DNA of 20,860 nt from JAQGMJ01 sp036271855 (GTDB lineage: Bacteria; Pseudomonadota; Gammaproteobacteria; Burkholderiales; JAEUOS01), in the NCBI GenBank assembly GCA_036271855.1, contig DATAZV010000273.1, positions 1-20,860 of the forward strand, in the 5' to 3' direction. The translations under genes and the position numbers were made by a program. The number at the start of each line of letters is the position of its first letter. The stretch's first letter is position 1. A model generated the notes under the pieces. The model worked only from the letters and a program-made list of their open reading frames with translations, was not told the origin of the DNA and did no database searches. Below are positions 6,719 to 14,861 of the stretch, piece after piece.

Positions 6719-8841
6719 GCGGGCTGCATCAGGCCGATGATGGAGGCACGAAATTTCGCCAGGAATTTGTCCCACCAGGTCGCGTTTTGCACGATCTCGG
6801 CGCGAAAAAACGAAGGGCACAGCACCGCCGCATGCGCCACCTCGCCGCACAGGCCGCAGCCGACGCAGCCGTTGTTGACGTGCGCCACCGGGTCGACGCG
6901 CAGCGGGTCGCTCGAATCCTTGATGGTCAGCGAAGGACAGCCGGAAAGGCGGATACAGGAATGGTCGCCGGTGCAGGTGTCTTCATCGACACCGTAACGC
7001 GTGCGCACCACTCGTTCTCCGTTTTTCAGTTTCATGGCGTTGATCGGCTTGATGCGACGCTGGCGCTCTAGCTGGCATTCGCCTTCGGCGATGATCACCT
7101 TCAGGCCGTTGTATTTGGAGGTCATCGCCTCCTTCAGCACGTTGAAGGTATCGGTGACGTGGTAGTTGTTCACCGTCTTCATCCACTTCACGCCCATGCC
7201 GGTGAGGGTGCGTTCGATGCCCATGTCAGTGACGCGATGCGCCTGCGACTGGTGCGGGCTGGAGGGAATTTCTTGCGTTCCGGTGGCCGAGGTGTAGCCG
7301 TTTTTCATGATGACAAGAATGCCGTCGTCGTCATTGAACACGGCGTTCGACACGCCGGAGGACAGGCCGTTGTGCCAGAAGCCGCCGTCACCCATCACCG
7401 TGACGCTACGTTTGGCGAACAGCGGGCCGATGGCGGAATTACTTGCCAGCCCGAGGCCATAGCCCAGCACGGTATTGCCGATGTTGAATGGCGGCAGCGA
7501 AGAGAACAAGTGGCAGCCGATGTCGGCCGAGACGTGATATGCGCCCGCCTCGCGCTCCAGCAGCTTCATGGCGGAGAACACCGGGCGCTCCGGGCAGCCG
7601 ACACAAAAGCCCGGCGGGCGATTCGGCACCGGTGCACCGAGCAACTCCGCCGCGCGCTTTTTGACGCCGGTGAGCGCTTCGAACTGTTGATGCAGTTGCG
7701 CGGTGTCTACGCCCTTGGGTGCTACGGCTTCGATGAACTTGGTGACGCCGCCGAGCATGATCTCGCCGGTATATTCGCCGGCCATCGGCAGCACGTCCTT
7801 GCCGTAGAGTTTGGTCTGGATGTCGGCGCGGCGCAGGATGGCGTGCAGCGCCTCTTCGATGAAATTCGGCTGCCCCTCTTCGACTACCAGCACGGCACGG
7901 CGGGTGGCGCAAAAGGCGTTGAGTTCCTCGGGGATCATCGGGTAGGTGACGTTCATCACATACAGCGGCACCCGCGATTCGCCGAAGGCGTCGGCCAGGC
8001 CGACCTGCTGCAGGGCGCGGATCACCGCGTTGTACATGCCGCCTTGCAGGATGATGCCGATATCTGCGAACTCGCCTTCGAATACCTCGTTGAGCTTTTC
8101 GCGCTTGATGAACTCCACCGCCTGCGGCCAGCGCAGCTCGATTTTTGCCTTTTCCTGGTTGTAGGAAGACGGCGGCAGCACAATGCGGCCGTAGTCGAAC
8201 ACCGGCTCGGTCATCAGCGCATTGCGCGAGATTTTCGCCGCGACGTTGTCCTTCGCCTCGAAGGAGCCATGCACATGGCAAGCGCGGATGCGCAGCTCGA
8301 CGAACACCGGCGTGCTGCTGGCTTCGGAAAGCTCGAAGGCTTTTTCCACCATGTTGACGATGCAGGGCAGGTTCGGCCGCGGGTCGAGCAGCCAGATTTG
8401 CGACTTCATCGCAAAGGCGTGGCTGCGTTCCTGCATGATGGAGGAACCCTCGCCGTAGTCCTCGCCGATGATGATGACGGCGCCGCCGGTGACCCCGGAG
8501 GAGGCCAGGTTGGCCAGCGCGTCCGACGCCACGTTGGTGCCGACGGTGGACTTCCAGGTCACCGCGCCGCGAATCGGATAGTTGATCGAAGCACCCAGCA
8601 TGGCAGCGGCGCCGGCCTCGGAGGCATTGGCCTCGAAGTGCACGCCGAGATCGTCCATGATCTCGCGCGCGTCGGTCAGCACATCGATCAGGTGCGAAAT
8701 CGGCGCGCCCTGGTAGCCGCCGACGTAGGAAACGCCGGACTGCAGCAAGGCCTTGGTAACGGCCAGGATGCCTTCGCCGTGAAAGGTGTCCCCCTTCCCC
8801 AGGTTGAGCAGTTCCACTTCCGTTTTGAATGAGCGTTCCAT
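6715..8841 (-). CDS. iorA: indolepyruvate oxidoreductase subunit alpha
   Basis: 708 residues. The N-terminal part is the pyrimidine-binding 2-oxoacid oxidoreductase domain (GGYQGAPISHL near 41-51, FEANASEAGAA near 69-79). The middle holds the thiamine-diphosphate domain, with FCVGCPERP near 411-419 and the GDGGFWHNG motif near residue 482. The C-terminus (about 620-675) has ferredoxin-like cysteine groups: a C-x5-C-x5-CP set (CTGDHSCIRLSGCP) and a regular CVGCGLC with a later CP. The first group lacks the usual CxxC spacing of archaeal IorA, so one cluster may be altered. It acts with IorB on aryl pyruvates from aromatic amino acids, giving aryl-acetyl-CoA. Translation is coupled to iorB by a 4-nt overlap. 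The Shine-Dalgarno sequence before 8841 is weak. Confidence 0.92.
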   Translation of the reverse strand: MERSFKTEVELLNLGKGDTFHGEGILAVTKALLQSGVSYVGGYQGAPISHLIDVLTDAREIMDDLGVHFEANASEAGAAAMLGASINYPIRGAVTWKSTVGTNVASDALANLASSGVTGGAVIIIGEDYGEGSSIMQERSHAFAMKSQIWLLDPRPNLPCIVNMVEKAFELSEASSTPVFVELRIRACHVHGSFEAKDNVAAKISRNALMTEPVFDYGRIVLPPSSYNQEKAKIELRWPQAVEFIKREKLNEVFEGEFADIGIILQGGMYNAVIRALQQVGLADAFGESRVPLYVMNVTYPMIPEELNAFCATRRAVLVVEEGQPNFIEEALHAILRRADIQTKLYGKDVLPMAGEYTGEIMLGGVTKFIEAVAPKGVDTAQLHQQFEALTGVKKRAAELLGAPVPNRPPGFCVGCPERPVFSAMKLLEREAGAYHVSADIGCHLFSSLPPFNIGNTVLGYGLGLASNSAIGPLFAKRSVTVMGDGGFWHNGLSSGVSNAVFNDDDGILVIMKNGYTSATGTQEIPSSPHQSQAHRVTDMGIERTLTGMGVKWMKTVNNYHVTDTFNVLKEAMTSKYNGLKVIIAEGECQLERQRRIKPINAMKLKNGERVVRTRYGVDEDTCTGDHSCIRLSGCPSLTIKDSSDPLRVDPVAHVNNGCVGCGLCGEVAHAAVLCPSFFRAEIVQNATWWDKFLAKFRASIIGLMQPA

Positions 8842-8935
8842 AGCCGGATTTGCGTTTGCGGTGGGCCTTGGCAGCGGCGCCGATAGAGGGAATCAATGAT
8901 AACGCCGGACGGCTGCGCGGGCGAAGAAAAGTTGC

Positions 8936-8951
8936 GCGAAACATATTTCGC
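8936..8951. promoter_or_regulatory. palindrome in the iorA / glyoxalase-fold divergent region
   Basis: Inverted repeat GCGAAA-CATA-TTTCGC lies 95 nt before iorA and 76 nt before the divergent VOC gene. A CATAAT hexamer at 8981-8986 could be the -10 of the VOC gene, though no good -35 is visible. A closely similar dyad lies upstream of dctP (13505-13519), which suggests a shared regulator. Otherwise the 8842-9026 interval shows nothing coding. Confidence 0.4.
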
Positions 8952-9026
8952 CTATTCGCCAGGCACACGGCCGGTGGAGGCATAATCCGATTGTCGCTAC
9001 ATAGCCGTAAACCGAGGAGCCAATCC

Positions 9027-9476
9027 ATGGGCAAGCTGCGCCACATCGCCATCACCGTCCCCGACCCACACAAGGCGGCCAAGTTCTACATGGAAGCCTT
9101 TGGCATGACCAAGGTCGGCCAGACCGACCACAGCCTGGCCAGCGGCGTCTACCTCACCGACGGCACCGTCAACCTCGCCCTGCTGCACTACAAGACCGAC
9201 GAAGCCGCCGGCAGCCGCGGCTGCGACTTCACCGGCCTGCACCACATCGGCTTCTGGGTGGACGACGCCCACGAGGCGCGCAAGCAGGTCGAGGCGGCCG
9301 GCGCCAACTGGTGGATGGGCGAGCCCCCGGAGGTCGACGGCGGCGCGTTTTACGAGGTCAAGTTCCACGACCCGAATGGCGTGGTGTTCGACATTTCCAC
9401 CAGCGGCTGGTCCGGGGCGACCAAGGATGTCGTGCCCGCGGAGGTGCAGACGGCACCGGTCAAGGACGTGGCCTGA
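9027..9476 (+). CDS. glyoxalase / VOC-family metalloprotein
   Basis: 149 residues, a single vicinal-oxygen-chelate unit with two beta-alpha-beta-beta-beta modules. The first begins KLRHIAITVPDPHKAAKFYMEAFG (His6 as candidate ligand). The second begins GLHHIGFWVDD (His72 or His73), followed by FYEVKFHDPNGVVFDIS. Asp122 occupies the position where many VOC enzymes have the last Glu ligand. Such proteins include glyoxalases, methylmalonyl-CoA epimerase, extradiol dioxygenases and fosfomycin-resistance enzymes; no substrate can be assigned. The ATG at 9027 follows GAGGAG (9014-9019) with 7 nt spacing, so the longer open frame from 8850 is not used. The last 20 residues are a low-complexity tail after the fold. 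It is convergent with the dehydrogenase gene. Confidence 0.85.
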   Translation: MGKLRHIAITVPDPHKAAKFYMEAFGMTKVGQTDHSLASGVYLTDGTVNLALLHYKTDEAAGSRGCDFTGLHHIGFWVDDAHEARKQVEAAGANWWMGEPPEVDGGAFYEVKFHDPNGVVFDISTSGWSGATKDVVPAEVQTAPVKDVA

Positions 9477-9512
9477 AACCTGCGCTTTGACACGCTGAAG
9501 CCGTGGCGCTGC

Positions 9513-10451
9513 TTACACCGGCACCGGATTCGGTGGCGTCTTTCCGGCCAGCACCGCTTCGGCATTGGCGGTAAACAGCTTCACCTGGTTCCACACCACG
9601 TCCGGCGTGCGCCCGGCCATGTGCGGGGTGAACAGCACCTTGTTGCTCTTCAGCAGCCCTTCCGGCACCACCGGCTCGCCTTCAACCACATCCAGGCCTG
9701 CACCGGCGATCACGCCGCGCTCCAGCGCATCAATCAGCGCAGCGGTGTCGACCACGCTGCCGCGCGCGATATTGACGAAAAATCCCTCCGGACCCAGGGC
9801 TTCCAGCACCTGGGCGTTGACGATATGGCGCGTCGCCGGCCCGCCGGGGCAGGCAGCCACCAGGTATTCCGAATCCTCCGCCAGCTTGACCAGGTCGCTG
9901 TAGTGCTGCCACGCCACCCCGCTGCGCGGGGTGCGGGTGTTGTAGGCCACGGTCATGTCGAAGGCTTCGCAGCGCCTGGCGATGCGCATGCCGATGTTGC
10001 CCAGGCCGATGATGCCGACGCGCTTGTTGTTCAGCGACGGGCGGTAGGCGCGGCTCTGGTCCCATTTGCCTTCGCGCACGGCGCGGTCGCCGGCGACAAA
10101 GTCGCGGGCGATGCCCAGCATCAGCCCGACGGCGTGGTCGGCGACGTTGGCGTCGTTCACGCCGGGAGCATGGGTAACCACCACGCCGCGCGCGCGAGCG
10201 GCGGAGAGGTCGACGTTTTCATAGCCGGCGCCGAAGGTGCTGATGGATTTCAGATTCGGCAGGCCGTTGATGGCGGCGGCGTGCAGGCCGCTGGCGCCGT
10301 TGGTCAGCACCGAGACGATGGGCTTTTTTTGCGCTTCGGCCAGGGCCTCGGGGCCGTGGCCCTTGGTGTGGACGACATCGAAACGCTCGGCCAGTTTGGC
10401 GACGGCGGGCGCGGGAACGGCAAAGGTGATCCAGAGAGCGGGCAGGGACAT
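9513..10451 (-). CDS. D-isomer-specific 2-hydroxyacid dehydrogenase (hydroxypyruvate/glyoxylate reductase-like)
   Basis: 312 residues, a full-length NAD(P)-dependent D-2-hydroxyacid dehydrogenase. The nucleotide-binding fingerprint GLGNIG is at 149-154 in a VGIIGLGNIGMRIA segment. The catalytic triad is visible: Arg230 (NIARGSVVD), Glu259 (DVVEGEP) and His277 (FTPHMAG). FGAGYENVD (73-81) is the conserved substrate-binding loop. Such enzymes interconvert 2-keto and D-2-hydroxy acids; the closest named types are glyoxylate/hydroxypyruvate reductases. It is the last gene of the minus-strand block, 111 nt downstream of dctM, so it may act on a 2-keto or hydroxy acid imported by the TRAP system. 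A hairpin lies in that gap, so it may be expressed less than, or separately from, the transporter. Confidence 0.9.
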   Translation of the reverse strand: MSLPALWITFAVPAPAVAKLAERFDVVHTKGHGPEALAEAQKKPIVSVLTNGASGLHAAAINGLPNLKSISTFGAGYENVDLSAARARGVVVTHAPGVNDANVADHAVGLMLGIARDFVAGDRAVREGKWDQSRAYRPSLNNKRVGIIGLGNIGMRIARRCEAFDMTVAYNTRTPRSGVAWQHYSDLVKLAEDSEYLVAACPGGPATRHIVNAQVLEALGPEGFFVNIARGSVVDTAALIDALERGVIAGAGLDVVEGEPVVPEGLLKSNKVLFTPHMAGRTPDVVWNQVKLFTANAEAVLAGKTPPNPVPV

Positions 10452-10514
10452 ACGCTTATCCGTATTTTGTTTTGTGAGCAGGGAAGGAAAATTCTGGCAC
10501 AGATGGGCCGTGCC

Positions 10515-10546
10515 GGGGCTTCTGCCGCACTATAAGCAGTGGCCCC
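10515..10546. terminator. hairpin between dctM and the dehydrogenase gene
   Basis: Stem GGGGC / GCCCC (10515-10519, 10542-10546) encloses a 2-by-2 internal loop and a second stem CTGC / GCAG with a 10-nt loop. There is no T-run on the minus strand, so it is a candidate attenuator or mRNA-stabilising structure, not a strong terminator. Confidence 0.35.
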
Positions 10547-10562
10547 TGCGTTTTACAGCGGG

Positions 10563-11876
10563 TCAGCCGATCAGCGCGGGCAGCCAGGTGGCCACCGCCG
10601 GCACGAAAAACACCAGCGCCAGCAGCAGGATGCTCATCACCACGAAGGGCGCGACCGCCTGGAAGATGTGCAGCATGGTCACCTGCGGCGGCGACACGCC
10701 CTTCATCGTCATCAGGAGCAAACCGTGCGGCGGCAGCAGCAGGCCAAGTTGCATGCAGATCAGGAACATCACACCGAACCACACCAAGTCGAGGCCGAGG
10801 GTCTGCACCACCGGCATGAAAATCGGCAGGGTGATCATCATCATGCTCACCTGGTCGACGAAAATACCGAGGAAGATCAGGATGCCCATCATCGCGCACA
10901 CCACCGCCCACGGCGGCAGGCCCTGGCCGGTGATCGCCTGCACCAGGCCGTTGGAGGCGCCGGAGAAGGAAAGGATTTGCGCGAAAGTGGTGGCGCCGAC
11001 GATGATGAACAGGATCATCCCCGAGATGCCGATGGAGCCGCGCAGCGACTTGATCATGATCGGCACGGTAATCGCACGGTAGACCAGCGCCATCACCACC
11101 GTGGCCAGGGCACCGATGGCGGCCGACTCCGTGGGCGTGGCCCAGCCCGCCGCCATTGCGCCCACCACCAGGCCGAAAATCGCCACCAGCGGGATCACGT
11201 AAATCACCAGCGGACCGAAGCGCTTCCAGCCTTCGTACTCGACCAGCTCGGTATTCGGCGCCAGCGCCGGTTTCATTTTCACCCGCACGATGATGTAGGC
11301 AACGAACACCACCGAGAGGATCAGCCCCGGCACCACCCCGCCGATCAGCAGCTTGGAGATCGAGATGCCGGAGAGCGAGCCCAGCAATACGGTCAATGCG
11401 GAAGGGGGGATCAGCATGTCCACCGCGCCGATGGCCATGATCGGGCCGGCGGCAATCGTCGGGTGGTAGCCGCGCGCCAGCATCACCGGCATCATCAGCG
11501 AGCCCAGCATGGCTGTGGTGGCAATGGTCGAGCCGGAGATGGCGGAGAACACCGTGCCCGCCACCACGGCGACCACGGCAAGGCGGCCGGGCACCTGCTT
11601 GATCAGGCGCTCGATGCCGTCGATCACCTTCACCGCCAGGCCGGTGTGGAACAGCACCTCCCCCATCAGCACGAACAGCGGAATGGGAGTGAGCGCAAAG
11701 CTCTTTACCGAGTCCACGCTGTTGCGCGCCAGTTGCATCAGCCCAGGCTCGCCGCCCAGATACAGGGTGGCGCCGATCAGGTTGATCGCCAGAAAGGAAA
11801 AGGCCACCGGCAGGCCGAGAAACAGCAGCACGGAGGAGCCACCGAGCAGCAGCCAGGCGGCGAATTGCCAGCTCAT
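10563..11876 (-). CDS. dctM: TRAP transporter large permease subunit
   Basis: 437 residues, matching the DctM family. The protein is almost entirely hydrophobic, with about 12 membrane segments and typical family stretches such as GGVVPGLIL, PTESAAIGAL and VDQVSMMMITLPIF. It is the ion-coupled transport channel of a tripartite TRAP system in the inner membrane, working with DctQ and the periplasmic DctP. The ATG at 11876 follows AAAGAGG with 7 nt spacing; the longer open frame up to 12005 runs back into dctQ and is rejected. It starts 31 nt after the dctQ stop. The transported solute cannot be deduced from this subunit; the neighbours suggest an organic or aromatic acid. Confidence 0.93.
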   Translation of the reverse strand: MSWQFAAWLLLGGSSVLLFLGLPVAFSFLAINLIGATLYLGGEPGLMQLARNSVDSVKSFALTPIPLFVLMGEVLFHTGLAVKVIDGIERLIKQVPGRLAVVAVVAGTVFSAISGSTIATTAMLGSLMMPVMLARGYHPTIAAGPIMAIGAVDMLIPPSALTVLLGSLSGISISKLLIGGVVPGLILSVVFVAYIIVRVKMKPALAPNTELVEYEGWKRFGPLVIYVIPLVAIFGLVVGAMAAGWATPTESAAIGALATVVMALVYRAITVPIMIKSLRGSIGISGMILFIIVGATTFAQILSFSGASNGLVQAITGQGLPPWAVVCAMMGILIFLGIFVDQVSMMMITLPIFMPVVQTLGLDLVWFGVMFLICMQLGLLLPPHGLLLMTMKGVSPPQVTMLHIFQAVAPFVVMSILLLALVFFVPAVATWLPALIG

Positions 11877-11907
11877 GCGCGAGCCTCTTTCGACAAATCG
11901 GCAATCC

Positions 11908-12435
11908 TCATGACGCCGACACCGCGTCGTTGCGCGGCTCGCGCGGGCCGGTGGCCAGTCGATGCATGCGAAACAGCATTTCGATGCCCAGCAGGGCGAA
12001 GGCAATCGGCAAGGGGGCGAGGGACCACCACTCCGGCGTCACCAGGGTCTTGATGGTCATCGAGCCGTCGGCGAAGCTTTTCAGCGCGGCGCGGGCGCCG
12101 TACCAGACCATCAGCAGGCAGCATGCCAGGCCGCAGATGTCGGCGATCCACTCGCAACACCATGCGATGTAGCGCGGGATAGCGCGCAGCAGGATGTCGA
12201 CGCGGATGTGCTGGCCCTGGCGCAGCAGCCAGGGCGCCGACAGCATGGTGATGAGGTAGAGCATCATCTCCGAGACCTCGTTGCTCCAGGCCAGCCCGCG
12301 CGGCAATCCTGGGATGGAGACGTTGCGCAACAGCACATCGGCGCAGATCATCAGCATCATGGCGAACAGCAGGGCGCAGGCAACGAGGCCAAGCGCGTTC
12401 AGGAGTTTGCCGTAGAGCTCGGAGAGTCGGTTCAT
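11908..12435 (-). CDS. dctQ: TRAP transporter small permease subunit
   Basis: 175 residues with four predicted membrane segments (about 13-37, 50-70, 90-112 and 130-155), the standard DctQ topology. Typical features are ADVLLRNV near the end of the first segment, SNEVSEMMLYLITML, and LRQGQHIRVDILL in the loop that follows. It is the small integral membrane subunit that joins DctM. The gene lies between dctP (43 nt upstream, with a hairpin in the gap) and dctM. There is no clear Shine-Dalgarno before 12435, so its translation may depend on the upstream gene or on the hairpin structure. The C-terminal 20 residues are polar and cytoplasmic. Confidence 0.92.
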   Translation of the reverse strand: MNRLSELYGKLLNALGLVACALLFAMMLMICADVLLRNVSIPGLPRGLAWSNEVSEMMLYLITMLSAPWLLRQGQHIRVDILLRAIPRYIAWCCEWIADICGLACCLLMVWYGARAALKSFADGSMTIKTLVTPEWWSLAPLPIAFALLGIEMLFRMHRLATGPREPRNDAVSAS

Positions 12436-12449
12436 CTGGAGTGCAAATC

Positions 12450-12471
12450 ACGCCCGCACCGAGGCGGGCGT
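12450..12471. promoter_or_regulatory. intercistronic hairpin between dctP and dctQ
   Basis: Perfect 8-bp inverted repeat ACGCCCGC / GCGGGCGT with a 6-nt loop in the 43-nt gap. Hairpins after binding-protein genes often stabilise the upstream mRNA and reduce readthrough, which would give more DctP than membrane subunits. No T-run follows it. Confidence 0.5.
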
Positions 12472-12478
12472 TGCTGCC

Positions 12479-13468
12479 TTATTTCGAGAACAGGGCCTTC
12501 ATTTTCGGGCCGTGCTCGGGGCTGGCCTTGATGGCGCTGGCCCAGCCGGTGTCGTAGGCTTTTTCGCGATAGGCCTTGGCCTGCGCGGCGTCGAAGCTGA
12601 TGGTCTGGATGCCGGCCTTGGCCTGGCGCGCGGTCTCGTCAGTCGTATAAGTGGCCCAGATGCCGTTTTCGCCTTCGAGAGCCAGCACCTGCTTTTGCAG
12701 GTAGTCGCGCTGCTTCGGCGTGAGTTTCTTGTAGGCATCGAGGTTCATCACCAGCGAGACTTCGGCGTCGTAAAAGCCGGGGTCGACGCGGAACTTGGTC
12801 TTCTCCTGCCAATTGAGGTCGAAGATGCCGCCGATCGGCCAGCCGTAGCCGTCGACCACGCCGCGCTCAAGGGCCGTGTAGACCTCGCCCGGCGGGGTGG
12901 TGATGACGTTGGCGCCGAGGGACTGGAAAAAGTCGCGGTATACCGGGGTGATGCGGATTTTCAGGCCGGTGAGGTCGGGCTTGTCGATCTTCTTGTTCAG
13001 GTAGAGGTGGAAAGGCTGGTTTTCCACCATGCGCCCGAGATACTGCATGTTGGCCTTCTGGTTCCACACCTGGTTGATGTAGGCGAAGGCGCCGTTCTTG
13101 CGCTGCTCGGCGACGCTGATCTGCGTGAGCTTCAAGAAGTCGGCTTCGGGCATCACGTTGGTGTAGAAGGCGCCGGTGGACAGGCCGATGTCGACCACGC
13201 CGGTTTTCACCGCGTTGCCCACTTCGAAGGTCGGGATCGCCTTCGGGCCGCCGATGAAGTTGATCTGCAGGTTGCCCTTGCCCTCGGCGTTGAACTTGGT
13301 GATCCACTTTTGCAGGTGCAGCACGTAATAGCCGTTTTCGGCGAACGCGCTGACCAGGCGCAGCGTGGTCTCCTGGGCTTGTGCCGGCAGGCTGGCGCCG
13401 CATGCGGCAGCGAAAAGGGCCACGCCGGCGAGCTTGCGCAGGAGGGCGTCGGGGCGAAATGAAGTCAT
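12479..13468 (-). CDS. dctP: TRAP transporter solute-binding protein
   Basis: 329 residues with a Sec signal peptide (Arg5, Arg11, hydrophobic core, predicted cleavage after PAQA, near residue 31). The mature protein has DctP landmarks: TLRLVSAFAENGYY at the start, GAFY and the PEADF loop, then LKIRITPVYRDFFQSLGAN with the Arg that commonly binds the ligand carboxylate, TPPGEVYTALERGVVDGYGWP and the final helices. It captures an organic acid in the periplasm and delivers it to DctQM. The ATG at 13468 follows GGAG with 6 nt spacing; a GTG four codons upstream (13480) is the alternative. It is preceded by a 177-nt gap with a dyad and its own possible promoter. The ligand is unknown. Confidence 0.93.
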   Translation of the reverse strand: MTSFRPDALLRKLAGVALFAAACGASLPAQAQETTLRLVSAFAENGYYVLHLQKWITKFNAEGKGNLQINFIGGPKAIPTFEVGNAVKTGVVDIGLSTGAFYTNVMPEADFLKLTQISVAEQRKNGAFAYINQVWNQKANMQYLGRMVENQPFHLYLNKKIDKPDLTGLKIRITPVYRDFFQSLGANVITTPPGEVYTALERGVVDGYGWPIGGIFDLNWQEKTKFRVDPGFYDAEVSLVMNLDAYKKLTPKQRDYLQKQVLALEGENGIWATYTTDETARQAKAGIQTISFDAAQAKAYREKAYDTGWASAIKASPEHGPKMKALFSK

Positions 13469-13504
13469 CGAAGTCTCCACGCGAAAGATTTTCCGAAGTC
13501 CCCT

Positions 13505-13519
13505 CGAAAATATATTTCG
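13505..13519. promoter_or_regulatory. dyad upstream of dctP
   Basis: Inverted repeat CGAAA-ATATA-TTTCG in an A+T-rich patch 37-51 nt before the dctP start. On the minus strand it contains TATATT, which could act as a -10 element, so a bound regulator would block it. It resembles the palindrome before iorA (8936-8951). Confidence 0.4.
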
Positions 13520-13635
13520 CGATTATCGGTTATTGGGCCGCTTTCGCGCGGCCGCCATGCAGCCAGCGCGAAAGGCGCAGCATAGGGGGAGGCGCGCCCT
13601 TTGTAAATAGGCGCTATCCCGCCTGTCGACCCCGG

Positions 13636-13658
13636 GCCGGCGGCTTCAGCCCGCCGGC
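13636..13658. terminator. GC-rich hairpin at the end of the ABC-type binding-protein gene
   Basis: Perfect 8-bp stem GCCGGCGG / CCGCCGGC with a 7-nt loop spans the stop codon of the solute-binding protein gene. It lacks a T-run. It may limit readthrough into dctP or stabilise the upstream message. Confidence 0.4.
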
Positions 13659-14824
13659 ATCTTGCACTGCGAGGCGTAGGGGTCGACCTTGTTTTCGAAA
13701 ATCTTGTTCAAGGTGCGGTTGGTGATGCGGCCCTGCTCGTCCTTGCGCACTACGCGCAGGTAGTAATCCTGCACCGGGTAGTGATTGACACCGAACTTGA
13801 AGCTGCCGCGCACCGAGTTGAAGTGCGCTGCTTCCAGCGCACGGCGCAGCGCGGCCTTGTTTTCGATTTTGCCCTTGACGTCGCGGATGGCGCCATCGAT
13901 CAGCATGCCGGTATCGTAGCCTTGTGAGGCATAGAGGGTGGGGGTGCGGCCATATTCCTTCCTGAAATCCTCGACGAATTTCTTGTTCGCCGGGTTGTCC
14001 ATGTCCCAGCCCCACTGGCTGGAATTGATCGCGCCCAGCAGGGCCTCGCCGACCGGCTTGATGGTGTCTTCATCGGCCGAGAAGCCGGTGGTGAAAAGCT
14101 GGATGTCCTTCGACAGGCCGAAGTTCACGTACTGCTTGATGAAGTTGATGCCCATGCCGCCGGGCAGGAAGAAAAACACCGAGTCCGGCTTGGCGGCGCG
14201 GATTTGCGCCAGCTCCGCCGAATAATCGAGCTGGCCCATCGGCGTGTACAACTCGTTGGCGATCTTGCCTTTGTAGTATTTCTTGAAGCCGCCCAGGGAC
14301 TCACGCCCGCCGGGATAATTGGCGCCGACCAGGTAGACGTTCCTGAAGCCTCGCTGGTTCATGAACTCGCCCATGGCGCCGGGAATTTCATCGTTCTGCC
14401 AGGAGGAGACGAAAAAATAGGGATTGCATTTGGCGCCGGCGTAGTCCATCGGCCCGGTGTTGGGGCTGATGTAAAAGGTCTTGCTCTCCAGGATGGCCGG
14501 CAGCACAGGCAGCAACACGTTGGAAAAGACGATGCCGGTGATGATGTCCGCATGGGTCTGCTGCAGCAGGCGCTCGACTTCCTGCTTGCCGGCGTCCGCC
14601 GTCTGGCGGTCGTCGAGTACCGTGAGTTCCACCGGCAATCCACCGAGCTTGCCGCCGGCGTGCTTGATTGCCAGGTTGAAACCGTCGCGGATATCCACCC
14701 CCAGGGCCGCCCCCGGGCCGGAGAGCGTGCTGACAAAGCCGACCTTTACCTTGTCGGCCGCCAGCGCCGGCGCGGCCAGCAGGCCGACGGCCACGAGTCC
14801 ACAAGCAAGAGTGCGTCTGATCAT
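13646..14824 (-). CDS. ABC-type branched-chain amino acid/aromatic solute-binding protein (LivK-like), no ABC partners nearby
   Basis: 392 residues. Signal peptide with Arg3-Arg4, a hydrophobic core and ALA cleavage near residue 22. The mature part begins KVKVGFVSTLSGPGAALGVDIRDGFNLAIKHAGGKLGG, the standard opening of the Peripla_BP_6 (type I periplasmic binding) family, and continues with FYISPNTGP and NVYLVGANYPGG, typical of this fold. Relatives bind branched-chain amino acids, urea, or aromatic acids. No permease or ATPase gene of an ABC importer lies in the window; the gene is between the dioxygenase beta subunit (68 nt) and the TRAP operon. It may serve an importer encoded elsewhere or act as a sensor. 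The start follows GGGGGAA. Confidence 0.9.
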   Translation of the reverse strand: MIRRTLACGLVAVGLLAAPALAADKVKVGFVSTLSGPGAALGVDIRDGFNLAIKHAGGKLGGLPVELTVLDDRQTADAGKQEVERLLQQTHADIITGIVFSNVLLPVLPAILESKTFYISPNTGPMDYAGAKCNPYFFVSSWQNDEIPGAMGEFMNQRGFRNVYLVGANYPGGRESLGGFKKYYKGKIANELYTPMGQLDYSAELAQIRAAKPDSVFFFLPGGMGINFIKQYVNFGLSKDIQLFTTGFSADEDTIKPVGEALLGAINSSQWGWDMDNPANKKFVEDFRKEYGRTPTLYASQGYDTGMLIDGAIRDVKGKIENKAALRRALEAAHFNSVRGSFKFGVNHYPVQDYYLRVVRKDEQGRITNRTLNKIFENKVDPYASQCKMPAG

Positions 14825-14861
14825 GATTCCCCCAAGAAGTATTGAAGCGAAACCCAGCGCC

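Noticed and set aside
6719..6850. Upstream start for iorB
   Set aside because: The extension lies inside iorA coding sequence; the ATGA overlap start at 6718 is standard and matches the family N-terminus.
7159..8832. 557-codon plus-strand open frame opposite iorA
   Set aside because: Antisense shadow of a clear iorA; no recognisable domain or ribosome site.
10539..12053. 504-codon plus-strand open frame opposite dctM
   Set aside because: Antisense to a hydrophobic permease, which yields a His/Arg/Asp/Gln-rich shadow; no domain.
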